DNA from: Rhynchopus sp. YZ270_cl-10
Taxonomy: Eukaryota; Euglenozoa; Diplonemea; Diplonemida; Diplonemidae
Direction: 5' to 3'
Length of the DNA: 64,000 bases
Assembly (NCBI GenBank): GCA_964035575.1
Contig: OZ037886.1
Location: forward strand, 1,116,001-1,180,000
Under the pieces are notes generated by a model. It saw nothing but the letters and a program-made list of their open reading frames with translations. It made no database searches and was not told the origin of the DNA. A program made the translations under genes and the position numbers. Positions within the stretch are counted from its first letter, which is position 1; the number at the start of each line of letters is the position of its first letter. Positions 11,401 through 26,400 of this stretch are shown one piece after another.

Positions 11401-14400
11401 TTGTGCGCTTCCTGAAGTCGCGCCTGCTGAACGGGATGTCGACGGGGCTGACCATTGGTGGGTCGGGCACGTCCTTCTCGGCCGACCTGATCACGACGGG
11501 CGGACGCTGGGAGCTGGCCGCGACACTCGGACTGCACTTTGACACCGGGGCGCTGAAGCCGACGGACGTGGTGACGGCACTGGAGAACGCGCTCTCGGGG
11601 CTGTTTGACGCGATTGGGCAGGACAGCGTGGTGGGGTCGATTGCGTCGATCGGAAACGCGCTTGTGCAGCGCCTGAGCGGGCTGGACGCGTTCCTGTCCT
11701 TCAGCGCAGCTGCGCAGGTCGGGGTTGAGGCCGGTATCGACATCAAGCCGCTGATTGACGGGACTGGGTCGCCGCAGCTCTTCCTGCGTGTGCAGCAGTT
11801 CAACATGAGCATCAGCGCCGCAATCACAGACTTCACAACACCGATGGACTTCGGGGGGTCGTTCGACTTCACGGGGATTGTGAACGGGGAGATTGTGTTC
11901 TCGGCTGTGGCGTCGGGGGTGAACGCGTCGAACCCGCTTGTGCTGCTGGACGCGAGTGCGGGGGTGGACAACTTCACAATCACGCCGCTGACGGACGCGA
12001 TCAGCCTTGGGGGCAGCATTGTGGCGGAGGTGGAGCTGGCCGGCGGCCCGCTGGACTCGTCGCTGTTCCTGGGTGTTGAGGACCTGGCGCTGTTTGACTC
12101 GACGGCACCGAAGTTCACTGTGGACGCGGAGATCCCGCGCGAGATGATGCAGGTTGTGCGTGACGGTCTGGCGGCGATGGGGGACGTCGGCCGCGACATC
12201 AACGGCTTCGACGCGCTGACAACAACGCTGCCGCTGATGAACAGGACGCTGCACGACGTGCTGAAGACCGGGGAGACCGGGCCGAACTGGGGAGACTTCC
12301 TGATCTGGGACACGGTGCTCGACCAGCTGTTTGCGGACCCGGCCTACGCAGGGTGTCTGGACGGGTCGACAAGCTGCCCGCGTGCCCGTGAGACGGTGCA
12401 GAAGTTCACGGACGGGATGGCGAACCTGACCCAGGGGTCCTTCACGTCGGACACCGGCGTGCCGGCAGCGTTTGTGAACGGTGGTATGGTTGGGAAGGAG
12501 TTCCAGCTTGCCTTTGGGCTGAACGGGAACCTGGAGGTGCTGGTGACGCCGCCGCTGTCGGAGCTGATTGACGACGACGACTTTGACTTCACCGGGACCG
12601 GGGTGCTGACGGTGGGGATCAACTTCGGGTTCGGGTTTGAGGTCAAGGTCGACACGACAAACGGGGCGGTGAACGTGACGACGGACGACATTGTGCTGCG
12701 TCTCGACAACTTCACCATGGGGCTGACGATTGGTGCGGACGTGAGCGCCACGGCGTCGATCGGTATCCTGTCTGCGTCTGTGTCGAACGGTACCGGTGTG
12801 CTGGCGGCGGACTTCGGGGGGTCGATGAACGCCGGGGCGCCGCTGAAGCTGAGCGAGGTGACGAAGGGTAACTTCGCCTTCACGAAGTCGGCGACGCTGG
12901 ACGCGTGCCTGCCGTTCTCTGCAGCAATTGGGTCGCAGGACCTGGGGGAGCTTGCGGGTGCGACGGGTGCGGAGAAGCCGCAGGTGTGCGTGAACGACTC
13001 GAACCTGTTTGACTCGACGGCGCCGACAGTGCAGACGCTGTTCATGGACCGCTTCATGGACTTCCGTGGGATGTCGCCGATCCAGATCATGGGGATTGTG
13101 CGTGGGCTGATCAACGTGGTGCAGGAGTACCGTGAGTCGCCTGTGTTTGACCTGGCGCTGCCCTTCACGGACGTCGACGTGGGTGACATGCTTGACTTCA
13201 CGGACACGCTGACAACAGCGCTGTCGAACAAGATGGTCAAGGTGCAGGACGCGGCAGACCGGACAACGCTTGTGCTGTGCGTGGAGGGCGACGCGCTGAC
13301 GACTGGGTGGAACGTGCCCGGAACGAACGAGAGCGCCTACTTCTTCGCAAACGTGTCGAGCAAGGTGATGTCGCTGGTGCTGAACGAGGAGCTTGAGGTT
13401 GAGGTGGCGCTGAACGCGACTGTGATGTCGTCTGCGACGACGATTGCGGACCTTGCACTGCACCTGAACGAGGAGCTGTACAAGGCAGGGCTGGGGCTGT
13501 CTGTGGCGGCAAGTGTGCCTGTGGAGGGTGTTGAGTCCCTGCAGCTGTGCACGAACGCGTCGATCAAGGCAACCGACCTGCGTGTGCAGATTGCGCAGAA
13601 GAAGACCGGGAACTCTGCGTACAACGAGAGCGACGAGGCTGTGGCGGCAACGACGCTGCTCGGGTTCACCAGCGGCGACATCAAGGAGGCACCGCGTGTG
13701 GCGGCCTTCTCGTCGATCCCGGAGCTTGTGATTGTGCTTGCGGAGGCTGTGGGCGTGCCGTCGGACGTGCTGTCGTACACGTACGGGCCGTCTGCGGCGG
13801 ACCCGTCGCAGTACGAGCTGCTGTTCGCACTGGACCTGACGGTGGCACTGCCGACGCCGATGACGTCGCTGCTGCTGGGGGCGGAGGTGGAGCCGCTGTT
13901 CTCTGTGAACGCGTCTGCGGAGATTGCGCTGACGACGGATGTGCAGATTGGGTTCGAAATTGGTGCGCGCATGGGAACGTCGGCAGGGAACCTGTCCGTG
14001 ACGGCGAACATCCCTGCGGCGCAGGAGTTTGCGAACTTCACACTGGCCTCGGAGCAGAGCTTCAACCTGAGCCTGGACCGCGTGCTGTACACAGTGGTGC
14101 TGCGCCCTGCGGACTCCTTCTACGACGAGCTTGACTACCAGCTTGGTGTGCTGAACGCGACGCTGGGCGGGGCGAAGCAGGTGTGGGCACGCAACTACGA
14201 GAACACGACCTTCCTGATCCAGACGCTCGGTGTGCGCCGTCTTGAGGTGACAACGTCTGCGGAGTTCGAGGCGCTGACGGGGCTGGCGAGCGACAAGGCC
14301 AAGGCCCTGCTCTTCACACCTGTGGTGAAGAACCTGGCATTTACGGCGGACATGATGCTGACGGTGTCGGAGATCAACCTGGCGGCAACGCTGGCTGTGC

Positions 14401-17400
14401 TTGAGGCGGAGGCGTACGCAGGAAGCGGGTACATCGGGGTGACGGCGATTGCGGAGTTCGGGACGTCTGGCACTGCGATGCTGCTCGGGGACCTGCGCGA
14501 CGCGATCATCGAGGACCCGTTCTCGCAGATTGCGGCGAACGCGACAGTGTCGGCGGAGCTGGACGTGGAGGTGAGTGTCGGGATCCCGTCGCTCGGGTCT
14601 GTGTCTGGGACGGTCGGGGTGGTGATGAACCCGCCGTTCTTTGTGGAGCTGAAGGAGAACTTCTCGCTCCCGAACGCGTCGACAGACTTTGAGGTGACGA
14701 TTGGGGGTGTGGACCTGCCGGACTTCAAGAACCTGACGCTGGCGGACATCATTGCGCTTGTGTCGGACGGTGTGGACCTGCTCTTCGGGAACACCGCTGT
14801 GGACCCTGTTGTGGAGGGGCTGCTGTCGGACCTGCCGCTGCTGGACCTGGAGATCCCGCTGATCTCCTTCACACCGCGCACGATGGTGACGCAGATCCAG
14901 ACGGTGCTTGGGACGCTGGAGGGGCTGCTGGCGAACCAGACCGGGTCGGTGGAGCGCATTGAGCTGCTGATTGAGGAGGCCCTTGGGCTGCCTGCGCAGG
15001 ACGGGTGCACGGGGTCGTGCCTGGTCGGGTTCACGTTCGCAGACAGCAAGCTGCTGCTTGAGGTGAACTTTGAGGCGTCGCCGACGCTGCCGGAGCTGTC
15101 GTTCGACATCAACCTGAAGGACATGATGGGATGGGCCGGGATCTCGCTCAACAGCCCGGATCTGGAGGAGCTGCTTGGGGAGTTCATTGACCTGGAGGCG
15201 AAGCTTGCCTTTGCGCTGAGCGGTGGGGCGAGTGCGACGCTGCAGCTGGGTGTGGACATCTCGTCGCGCCCGTTCCGCATGTTCGTGGGCGGCGGCACTG
15301 CGCTGCAGGTGAACGTGCTGGCAAACGCGACCGGGTCGCTGACACTGACTCTCGGGCCGGTTGAGTTCGGGATTGAGAACGGGTATGTCGCAGTGACGAA
15401 CGGGACGGACCACCACGCGGCGTACCTGCGCTACGGGCTGACAGAGGGGACGAACTACTACCTGGACGAGGGGTTCTCGAACATTGTGAAGAACTTCTCG
15501 CTGACGTCGGCAGGAAAGGTGTCTGCGGAGCTCCCAATCACCGGAATTGACACGATGCTTGTGGAGATCCCACGCCTTGTGGACTTCCTGAACAAGGACT
15601 CCTCGAACGGGAACTTTGTGGAGTTCCCCGGCGGGAACATCAGCAGCATTCTGGAGAGCATTGCGGGACCGCTGCTGAACCTGAACCCCATTGCCGCGAT
15701 TCTGACGGACAAGGAGGCGGTGCTGAACGGTGTGGACGGGATGTTCACGAAGATCGACCTTGCCATCACTGCTGCGGACGGTGTGCTCGGGTCGATGGAC
15801 GTGCCGATTGTGAAGAACAAGATCCGTGAGGTGATCCAGGAGGACTTCATTGGCAAGTTCCAGACGCAGCTGCGCGGGGAGCTGGAGTCTGCACTGTCGC
15901 AGGTGTCGGAGGACAGCATGGCGCAGATTCTGCGGAACAAGATGGTTGACTTCTTCTCTGGGCTCGGGATCCTGAAGGGGGGCGACATCCCGATTGTGAT
16001 CCGGAAGAAGGACGGGACTGTGCTGCCCGCACTTGAGGCGGACGGGTCGCTGATCTCGGGGTACCCGCTGGACGAAGCGGACGCTGTGGAGTGGGATGTG
16101 ACGCTTGGGAAGGACATCCTGTTCGCAACCCAGTTTGACTTTGACCTTGGGCTGAGCGAGCTGCCGCTGAAGCTGACGGCGGAGGGCGGTGTGGAGCTGC
16201 TTGTCGGATGGGACTTCAAGCTCTTCTTCGGGATGTCTGTGTCGCGTGGGTTCTACCTGAACGTGAGCGAGACGGAGATGGCCGTGTACGCGTCCCTGAA
16301 GCTGCCCGGGCTGAAGGCGACCGGTGACCTCTTCATCCTCGAGGCGTCGATCACGAACCGCGACGACACCACCGAGCTGAAGGGACTGGCGACTGTCGAC
16401 GTTGGTGAGACGGACGGCGACGGCTACCTGACCTTCAAGGAGGTCAAGTCTGGCGGGGCGTCGCTTGTGCGTGCGAACGCGGCGTTTGAGGTTGTGGTCG
16501 GGATGGACCTGAGCCTGGGGCTGTCCTCGTCGGAGGGTCTGCCGAGGTTCACAACGTCGCTGTACACCTACTACGGGGCTTCGTGGGAGCAGAAGGCGAC
16601 GAAGGGGACGGCAGCAGGGGAGACACTCGCCCTGGGGACGGCGAACGAGAGTATGTCTGTGGCGGACCAGGGGCCTGCGTCGGGGACCCTGCTGATGGTG
16701 GACGTCGGACTGGACCTGGGCGAGTTTGTGACAAACATCCTGAAGCCGATCTTCGCAAAGCTGAGCGGGTTCCTGGGGCCGATCCGCCCGATCCTCGAGG
16801 CGCTGCAGAAGCCGCTGCCTGTGGTGTCTGACCTGGCGGGCCGCGACGTGTCGCTGCTGGCGCTGCCCGAGATCCTGATCAACGGACTGCTCGGAGCGGG
16901 TGGGCCTGTGCGCGGAAGTGTGAAGAACGTGCTGGCGTACGTGAGTGCGATTGCACAGGTGATTGACCTCGCGATTGCGGTGCTGGACGTGATTGACGAG
17001 CTGGCGACGTGGGAGGGTAACCTGAAGATCTCCTTCGGGAACTGGCAGATCAACAAGGACGGGTTCTCGCGCTACCCGGACACGGAGCCGCTGCCCGCTA
17101 ACTACCCGACGACAGGCCGCTACGCACAGGTGCAGGACGACAGCGAGCCGCTTTCAAGTGCGTCGTCGACCGGGTCGTCGAAGATGAAGAACCTGATGTC
17201 GGCACTGACAAACCCGGACGCGATCTTCAACCTCCCGTTCCTGTCTGCGTCGGGTGTGATGGGGCTCATCACGGGCAAGGACGTGGACCTGTTTGTGGTG
17301 CAGACACCTGTGATGGAGATTGACGTGACGATTGACTTCTGGTTCCCGCTTGCGGCAGGTATCCTTGTGGTCGACTTCTACGGGTCGTTCCAGTTCCGTG

Positions 17401-20400
17401 CGCGTGTGTCGATGGGTTACGACACGTCTGGTATCCGTCGTGCGATTGAGCAGGGGAAGCCGGAGCTGGCGCTTGACGGGTTCTTCCTGTCCGACACGGA
17501 CATCCCGACCGGAACCGGCGGTGTCGACATCCCCGAGCTGTACGCGGCGGGAACTGTGCGCATCGGAGCGACACTGAACCTGCTGCTTGCGAAGCTGAGT
17601 GGGTCTGGGGAGCTGTCCTTCACCGGAAGCATTGACCTGTACGACCCGAACGACGACGGAAAGATCCGCTTCAGCGAGATCAAGAGCATCATTGAGGCCG
17701 GGTCGTTCCTCGACATCTTCAACATCAAGATCAAGATGTGCGCGGGTGCGTCCTTCAGCGTCGACCTGTTCAACCCGTTCGTGAACTGGAAGTGCAAGTG
17801 GTACGGCTGCTGGCCGCGTGGACGCTGGGAGAGTGTGTACCGCTTCTCTGTGTACAAGTGCTTCTTGGAGCTCGACACGACGCCGCCGGCACTGCCGATT
17901 CTGGCGACTGTGGGAAGCAACACGCTGCAGCTGAACATGGGCCCGCGTGCCGGGGACAGGGTGACCGGCGACACGGCGGACAAGGGTGAGTACTTCACAA
18001 TCCGCTACGTGAACGGGGCGGCAGGGTCGGAGGAGGTTGAGGTGCTCTTCGGCGTCCCGCCGGCATCCGGACAGGACGACAACAGACAGGCACAGGAGTT
18101 CACGGACTTCCTCGCCTACTCCGGAAGTGGAGGAAAGTTCTCGGACACAATCCTGGTGGAGAACCCTGTGTCGCGCGGAGTCTTTGACGGAGGTGACGAC
18201 AGCGGCTACGACAGACTGATCCTCGACTTCTCGGGTGTGGTGACGGACCTTCCGGAGGGGACGCTTTCGGACGGGCAGATCACCGGGTTCGGGATGTCTG
18301 GGACGGGTATCCAGTACAGCAACTTTGAGGAGGTGACGATCTACCTGAACGGCCAGGCGAACCTGGTGACCATCACCGGGTCGACGGCAGGGACGAAGCT
18401 GTCGCTGTACCTGAACGGCGGAAACGACAAGGTGGTTGTGACTGCGGGAGCGGCCATGGCCGGGGACGTGAACGTTGTGGGTGGAAACGGCCAGGACACG
18501 CTGTACGTGCTCTCGTCTGTGGGCGGGGCGGGTACGCTGTACTCGACCTGGGTGTCGCTCCCGTCGATGTCTGGCCAGCTGACCTTCAGCACGATTGATG
18601 TGCTGCGTGTGACGCTGACGAGCGGCGTGGACACGTTTGTGGTGGACTCGACACCGGCTGGTGCGTCTGTGGAGGTGCAGGCGGCAGGAGGCGCGGACAC
18701 AATCACTGTCGGAAGCGGGTCGCTGTCGGACATTGTGTCGCCCGTGAAGGTGTCTGGGTCGAGCGTGGCAACCCTTGTGATTGACGACTCGATGGACACT
18801 GCAACCGGAAACGTCGGGGAGCTGACGGCAACACGTGTGACCGGGCTCGGGATGTCTGCGGACGGTGTGGTCTACAGCGCCTTTGTCAAGGTTGAGGTCA
18901 AGCTGCCGACGCAGCAGCCGTCGACCTTCACGATCTCGGCAACACACAGCGGGGAGACTGTGCTGACGGGAGGAGCGAAGGACGACACGCTGACGGTGAG
19001 CGGTGTGAGCGGAGAGACCTGGGTGAACGCCGGGGACGGCGAGGACAGCGTGATTGTGCCTGTGACGACGGAGGGGGACGTTGTGCTGAACCGCATCTCG
19101 CAGCTGCTGCACCTGGACGGGCAGAACGGAAACGACTCGTACAGCATCGGGTTCTCTGGGACCGGGCAGTCGCGCATTGAGCTGTCGGACACCGGGTACA
19201 CGAACAACAACGGTGCGGAGGCGAACGTGCTTGTGGTGGGCGGAACTGCTGCGGACGACACGATTCTGTTCAGGAAGAACTTCATTGCGCTGATCCACTC
19301 GGACAGGTCTGAGGCGGAGCGTCTGGACATTGACCGCACAATCAACGGTGGCATCACGGTGAACGGACTTGCGGGCGACGACTCGTTCATCACGGACGGA
19401 ACTGCCGGGATTGTGACGCAGAACGGTGGGGCCGGCAACGACCGTTTCCTGATTGGACAGCTGTACAACTCGCTGCGTGTGGAGGCGAACATGTCGGAGC
19501 CGGCAGACGCGTTTGACACGACCGAGACGACGGAGGGCTACCTGAGTGACGGAAACGGGGAGCACATGAACTGCAACGGAGAGAGCGGTGAGGACACGTT
19601 TGTGGTGATGCGGAACCTGGGGACGCTGTCGCTGCGCGGAGGTGTGGGCAACGACCGTTTCACGGTGCGTGCGTTCGCGCTTGCGGGTGCGGAGGACCAG
19701 TCCCAGCCGGACTCTGCGCTTGGGGAGACGGAGGTCGCAACGGACGAGGGTGACGACGTGGTGTACTACACAATCAACGCGCCGGTGACGATTGACGGAG
19801 GACCTGGGTTCGACACACTGGTGGCGATTGGAACGGAGTTCCCGGACACGTTTGTGATCACGAAGGACGGAATCTACGGGTCTGGGCTGTACATCACCTT
19901 TGTCGGAATTGAGTCGGTGGAGCTGAACACAGCGGCGGGAGACGACACGATCTACGTGATGTCGACGGCGGCACACGTGCAGACGAACGTGTACGGCGGG
20001 CTCGGAAGCGACGTGGTGTACATCACGCCGCGCTACTCGGTGCCTGTGTCGAGCAGCGACCTGCGTGGACACAACGGTATTGTGGAGCACGCGATCTCGT
20101 CTGCAACGGACTCGTCGTACGACGGGCTTGAGGCGCACGGTGTGACGGCGTACATCACCGACCAGGACAACGCGTCGATTGCGATTGTGGTGCCGACGGA
20201 GATCCAGCTGGTGGAGGAGTCGTCTGGGGACCTGACGGGTGTGTACTACCTGCGCATGGGACACGCGATCAGCGGGTCGGGGGTGAACGACAGTGTCACG
20301 GTGAACATTGTTGTGCCCGGGGCACCGTCGGAGATCCCGGGGGCAGCGTCGGTGACGGTGTCGCCGAACATTGTGTCCTTCACGTCGCAGGACTGGTTTG

Positions 20401-23400
20401 TGCCGCGTGCGATTGTGGTGACGGTGACGACGGACCACGCCCTTGAGGGGAACGAGGTGATCTTCCTGGGACACGCTGTGGTGCAGCTGTCGAACCTCGA
20501 CGGCTACGACACGATGAAGATCCCGTCTGTGCCGGTGCGCATCATCGACGCGGACCAGGCCGAGCTGTACATCCTGGAGACGCCGGACACGACGACGGGC
20601 ATGCGTGTGTCTGAGAGCGGGCTCGGGGAGGTTGGGACAAGCGTCGAGTACGACGTGGTGCTGCGCCCGTGTGTGTCGGGGGCACGCCCGCAGGACGTGG
20701 ACATTGCGGTGAGCTACGACGCGGCGCAGGTGGTTGTGGAGCCGGCAACGTTCTCGTTCTCGTCCGAGTCGGCGAACCCGTGCAGGCAGACGGTGCGTGT
20801 GACGGCCGTGAACGACACGCTTGTGGAGGGCTTCCACTTTGTGGCGCTGAACCACGAGGTGACGGTGGCGGCATCGAACGCCGTCTTCTACTCTGCATCC
20901 CTGGCGGCGGACGCGGTGAACGTGGAGATCCTCGACAACGACGCACCCGCACTTGTGGTGCTTGAGTCTGGGGGCACGACGGAGATGATTGAGGGCTGGT
21001 CGACGGACTCGTACAACGTGTACCTGACGAAGGCGCCGGTCGGGGAGGTGACGGTCGACGTGAACGTTGTGGCCTCGGAGGTGTGGGGGAAGTCGTCGCT
21101 GACACGCGTGCAGGTGACGGTGTCGCCGACGTCGATTGTGTTTGACGCGTCGAACTACACGGAGTCTGTGACGGTGACGGTGACGCCGATTGGGGACGAG
21201 ATTGTTGACCAGGGGGAGACGACACAGCAGTTCGCGTCGCAGCCGGCGCTTGCGTACCAGATCCAGGGTGCGCTGACGGTCGGTGGCGGGGAGGCGGACG
21301 GTGCGGTGACAACACTGAAGGCGATCATGTACCCGGGTGAGCTGGACATTGAGGCCTACCCGGGACAGACGAACCCGTGGCTGACGGTGCGCGAGGAGCA
21401 GCAGGTGGACCGCCTTGTGGTGGAGAACACGGGCGGGTTCCTCCCGACAACGGTGACGCTGACGGAGGGGCGCATCACCGGAATGGGCATGGGAGAGTCG
21501 CGCGTGCTGGCGGGGACAACTGTGCTCGGGGGTGTGACCTACACAAGCATGGAGGAGGTGGTTGTGAACCTGGGCCCTGCAAAGGACGACGTGATTGTGA
21601 ACGGAACCCACCTGGGGGCGACCTACGTGAACGCCGGAAAGGACGACGACACCTTCACGGTGCTGGCTGCGCACGGACCGGTTGTGCTGAACGGGTCCAC
21701 TGGAAACGACAACTTCACCTTCGGGGCGGGCGACGGCCTCCTGGGCGGCATCAAGGACATGGTGGTCGCAGACGGTGGGGAGGGGACGGACTGGATGTGG
21801 GTGAACAACACGCAGGGGAACCCGCTCGGGGACGCTGGGTTCCTGACGCGTTCGGAGCTGACCGGGCTTGGGATGTACGCAACACGCGACAGCTCGTCTG
21901 TGATTGTGCAGGTTGTGGCTGTGCGCGGGACAAGCGGGTCGTTCGGGCTGAGCTTCACCGTGGACGGTGTGGCGAAGTCGCTCACATTTGCCGTCGGAAC
22001 GTCTGCGGAGACGATGGAGGCAGACCTGCAGGCAGCGGTGTTCCCTGTGTCGGATGTGTGCGGAACTGCGGGCATCGGGGCGTGTGTGCAGAGCTTTGCC
22101 GTGGACAGGCTGCCGTGGGGCTACGTGGTGCGCTACGTCGGTGAGCTTGCGGTGGAGGGAACTGCGAGCGCGATGGTGCTGGACACGACGAACGTGGTCG
22201 GGGCAGAGGAGGAGCTGCTGGACTTTGTGCGCATTGACTCGCGCCCGATGCGGGCCGGTATGCTGTACGTCGGTGTGGAGTCTGTGGACATTGACCTGGC
22301 AACGGACCTGGCGGACACGCTGAACATCCGCGGAACGTCGGTGCCGACGGTGGTGCGCTCGCACGCCGGGGACGACACGTTCGTGGTTGGGTCGGACGCA
22401 CTGGTGCTGAGCAACACGGCGGCAACGACGGTGCAGAAGGTGGAGGGACGTCTCGACTACGTGGAGGCGCTGCTGACGCTGGACGGCGGGTCTTCTGGAC
22501 GCACGCGCCTGCTTGTGTCTGACAGCGTTGCGACGGCAGGGAAGCCGGCTGTGGCGCTGACGGCGGGCCTGATCACCGGCCTTGCGCCTGCGGACATTGT
22601 GTACACGGGTGCGGACTACTCGCGCGGAGTGACGCTGTGGCTGTCTGCCCACGCGGACACGGTTGTGGTGTCGTCGACCTTCGGGTCTGAGGCGAACGTG
22701 AGTGTGGCGGAGGACGTGCGCACCATCACGCAGCTCTTCACGGGTGCTGGCGCGGACAAGGTGACGGTGGCGCTTGCGGACAAGGTGAACGGGTTCTTCG
22801 TGGTCGGCACGGAGGCTGGTGACGACGTGGTGGACGCGTCGACGTCGACGCTGCCGCTTGTGATTGTGGGTGGGTTCGACGACGACACCATCCTTGCCGG
22901 GCTCGGGGACGACATCATCTTCGGCGACACCGGAAACCTGATTCTCGGGGGCGTGGACACGGTGGGTGTGCCGGAGGGAAGCACGGCAGCGCAGAGCGGG
23001 GTGCTGTCGCTGCGGTCGTCTGCGTTCACGGACCACGTGAACGAGTGCGCTGCGGGCGGGAACGACACGATCACAGCTGTCGGAACTGCGTCGTACCTGG
23101 TGTTTGGTGGGGACGGGAACGACACGATCACGACGGACGCGGGTGAGGACGTTGTGTTCGCGGACTACGGGTTTGCGGCCTTCACGCACGGGGACCTGAC
23201 GCGTGCGGAGTCTGCCTGCAGCAGTGCGGGTGGAGCGGACGTGGTGGTGACGGCGTCGGGCCACGACGTGGTGCTCGGTGGAAACGGTGTGGACACTCTG
23301 ACAACGGCGGCGGGGGCGGACGTTGTGGTGGGTGACCACGGGTCTGTGGTGCTTGCGTACCCGGGTGCGGCGCGTCTGGTGACGTCTGTGGCGACGACGA

Positions 23401-26400
23401 TCCGCGAGGCGGGTGAGGGGGACTTCATCTATGCCGGGGAGGATGCGGACATTGTGCTTGGTGGTGTTGGGGCGGACACTGTGTACGCCGGCACGGGCGA
23501 CGATGTGGTCTTCGGTGACGCAGGTGTGTACACGGCGCTTGTGGCCGGGGACTTCTCGTTTGCGTCGTCGGAGACGGACATGGAGGAGGCGACCGGGACT
23601 GGGGACGTGCTCTTCGGGGAGCGTGGTGACGACATCCTGGTCGGTGGACAGGGCGTGGACACGCTGTGGGGAGCCGACGGAAACGACTGGCTGTTCGGGG
23701 ACCACGCTGGCGGGTCTGTGACACCGAGCATCTCGACGGAGGTGACTGCATTCACGACGACGACGCTTGCCGGAGGCGCGGATGTGCTTCACGGCGAGGG
23801 CGGGCACGACGTGGTGATGGGCGGACACGCGAACGACGAGATCTTCGGTGCGGACGGGTCGGACGTGCTCTTCGGGGACTACGGGTCGTACACAGCAAAC
23901 GCGACGCACGCGGTGGCGGTGTCTGCGGACGCCTCTGTGGCGCCGGGCGCGAACACGATTGCCGGCGAGGGCGATGCGGACTACATCTTCGGAGGAAGCG
24001 GCGTTGACAACGTGACCGGTGGGGACGGGGACGACTGGGTCTTCGGTGACAACGGACTTGTGAGCATCGCCTGGGGCACGCAGGCCGGGACGACGCTTGA
24101 CGACATTGCCGTCGACGACCGCGAGTACACGCGTGCGCGTGCGGGACACGTGTCGCCGATGCAGTTAGCGCTGAACATGTCGACGACGGTGCGTGTTGCG
24201 AACAGCACGGATGCGCAGTACGGGGCTGCGGACACGATTGTTGGAAACGACGGAAACGACGCGATCTTTGGCGGGAACGATGTGGACGTGCTCTCTGGTG
24301 ACGACAACGAGGATGTGATCTTCGGAGACCACGGGTCTGTGACTGTTGACGGATACGTGGCTGTGCTGACGTCGACGCAGACGGACGTGGAGGCGAACGG
24401 CGACGGTGACGAGATCCACGGAAACAACGGCGACGACTTCCTGTTCGGAGGCCAGGGCTCGGACAACATCACGGGTGATGCGGGCAACGACATCGTCTTC
24501 GGAGACCACGGAGAAATCACACTGACGCCGCTGGAGCAGACCTGGGTGTACGCGTCGATTGCTGTGTCGGGTGGCGCTGCGGACCTGGTGGAGACACACG
24601 ACGGGGACGACGTTGTCTTCGGCGGTGCCGGCGGGGACGTGGTGGACACGAGCGTCGGCAACGACGTGGTCTTCGGGGACCACGGGCGTGTGTCTGTGGC
24701 GGTGGTGAGCACTGGCCACAACCTGACAACCTACGCATCGCAGGACGCCGCGGAGGGCGGAGACGACACGATTGTTGCGGACGACGGCGACGACGTGGTC
24801 TTCGGTGGTGCCGGTGCGGACGTCGTGACCGGAGACGACGGTGCGGACGTGATCTTCGGAGACCACGGGTCTGTGGCTGTTGACGGAACGGTGCGTGTGA
24901 TGACGTCGACGCAGACGGCTGTCGAGGCGAACGGAGCTGGTGACGAGATCCACGGAAACAACGGCGACGACTTCCTGTTCGGAGGCCAGGGCTCGGACAA
25001 CATCACGGGCAACGCCGGGAGCGACGTGGTCTTCGGAGACCACGGAGAAATCATCCTGACGCCGCTGGAGCAGACTGTGGTGTACGCGTCGATTGCTGTG
25101 TCGGGCGGGGCTGCGGACCTGGTGGAGACACACGACGGGGACGACGTTGTCTTCGGCGGTGCCGGCGGGGACGTGGTGGACACGAGCGTTGGCGATGACG
25201 TGGTCTTCGGGGACCACGGACGCGTGTCTGTGGCGCTGGTGGACGGACACAACGTGACGGTGTACGCGTCGCAGGACGTTGAGGAGGGCGGAGACGACGT
25301 GATTGTTGCGGACGACGGCGACGACGTGGTCTTCGGTGGTGCCGGTGCGGACGACGTGACCGGAAACAACGGTGTGGACGTGATCTTCGGAGACCACGGG
25401 TCTGTGATGCGGAACGTGACGACGGATGTGTACGTGTCGACAAGCGCAGGCTTCGGGGGTGCGGACACGCTGAGCGGGAACAACGGGAGCGACTTCCTGT
25501 TCGGAGGCGCAGACGGGGACACGATCAACGGTGACGACGGGGACGACGTGGTCTTCGGAGACTCCGGGATTGTGACACTGGTGCCGACGGAGGCGCTTGC
25601 GGAGTACGAGTCGCAGGACGTTGCGGACGGCGGGGCAGACGTGATTGAGACCCACGCCGGGCAGGACACGGTGTTCGGGGGTGTGGACACGGACAACGTG
25701 GTTGCCGGAACTGAGGACGACGTGGTCTTTGGGGACAACGGGCACGTGCGCGTGCACGGGTCTGTGACGCTGTACGAGTCTGTGGCGACGACGGACGACG
25801 CGTGGGGTGGCGCGGACGTGCTTGCGGGAGACGCCGGAAACGACGTGATCTTCGGTGGCCAGGAGGCGGACAACATCACCGGTGCGGCTGGGGACGACTG
25901 GGTGTTCGGCGACCACGGACGTGTGGTGCTGCGCCCGGCGTCGACGGACGCAACGGAGTCGAACGTGGAGCTGGAGTCGACGTCGACGTCGTCGGGGGCG
26001 TACGGCGGGGCGGACCTGATTGACACGCACGCCGGGGCGGACTACGTGTTCGGTGGCCAGGGTGCGGACGAGATCACGACGGCAGACGGGGCGGACGTGG
26101 TCTTCGGAGACCACGGTGCGATCAACCTGACGGTGGCCGGGGCTGTGTACGAGAGCACGGCGACGGAGGTTGCGGAGAACGGGGGTGCGGACACGATTGA
26201 CACCGGGGCAGACGACGACTACGTGTTCGGTGGCCAGGTCGGGGACATTGTGCACACGCACGGCGGGGAGGACACTGTCTTCGGCGACTTTGGGCGCATC
26301 ACTGTGGCGGCGGCCGGGCTCCCGATTGTTGAGGTGTCGATCTCGGCAGAGCACGGTGGGCGGGACGTGGTGACGACCGGAGACGGTGAGGACCACGTGT

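Noticed and set aside
8406-15416. Minus-strand open frame of 2336 codons, and similar ones at 17154-24149, 24165-27398 and 27624-29948
   Set aside because: They mirror the codon bias of the giant + strand gene, are Arg/His/Gln/Val-rich with no domain, and recur identically in both gene copies.
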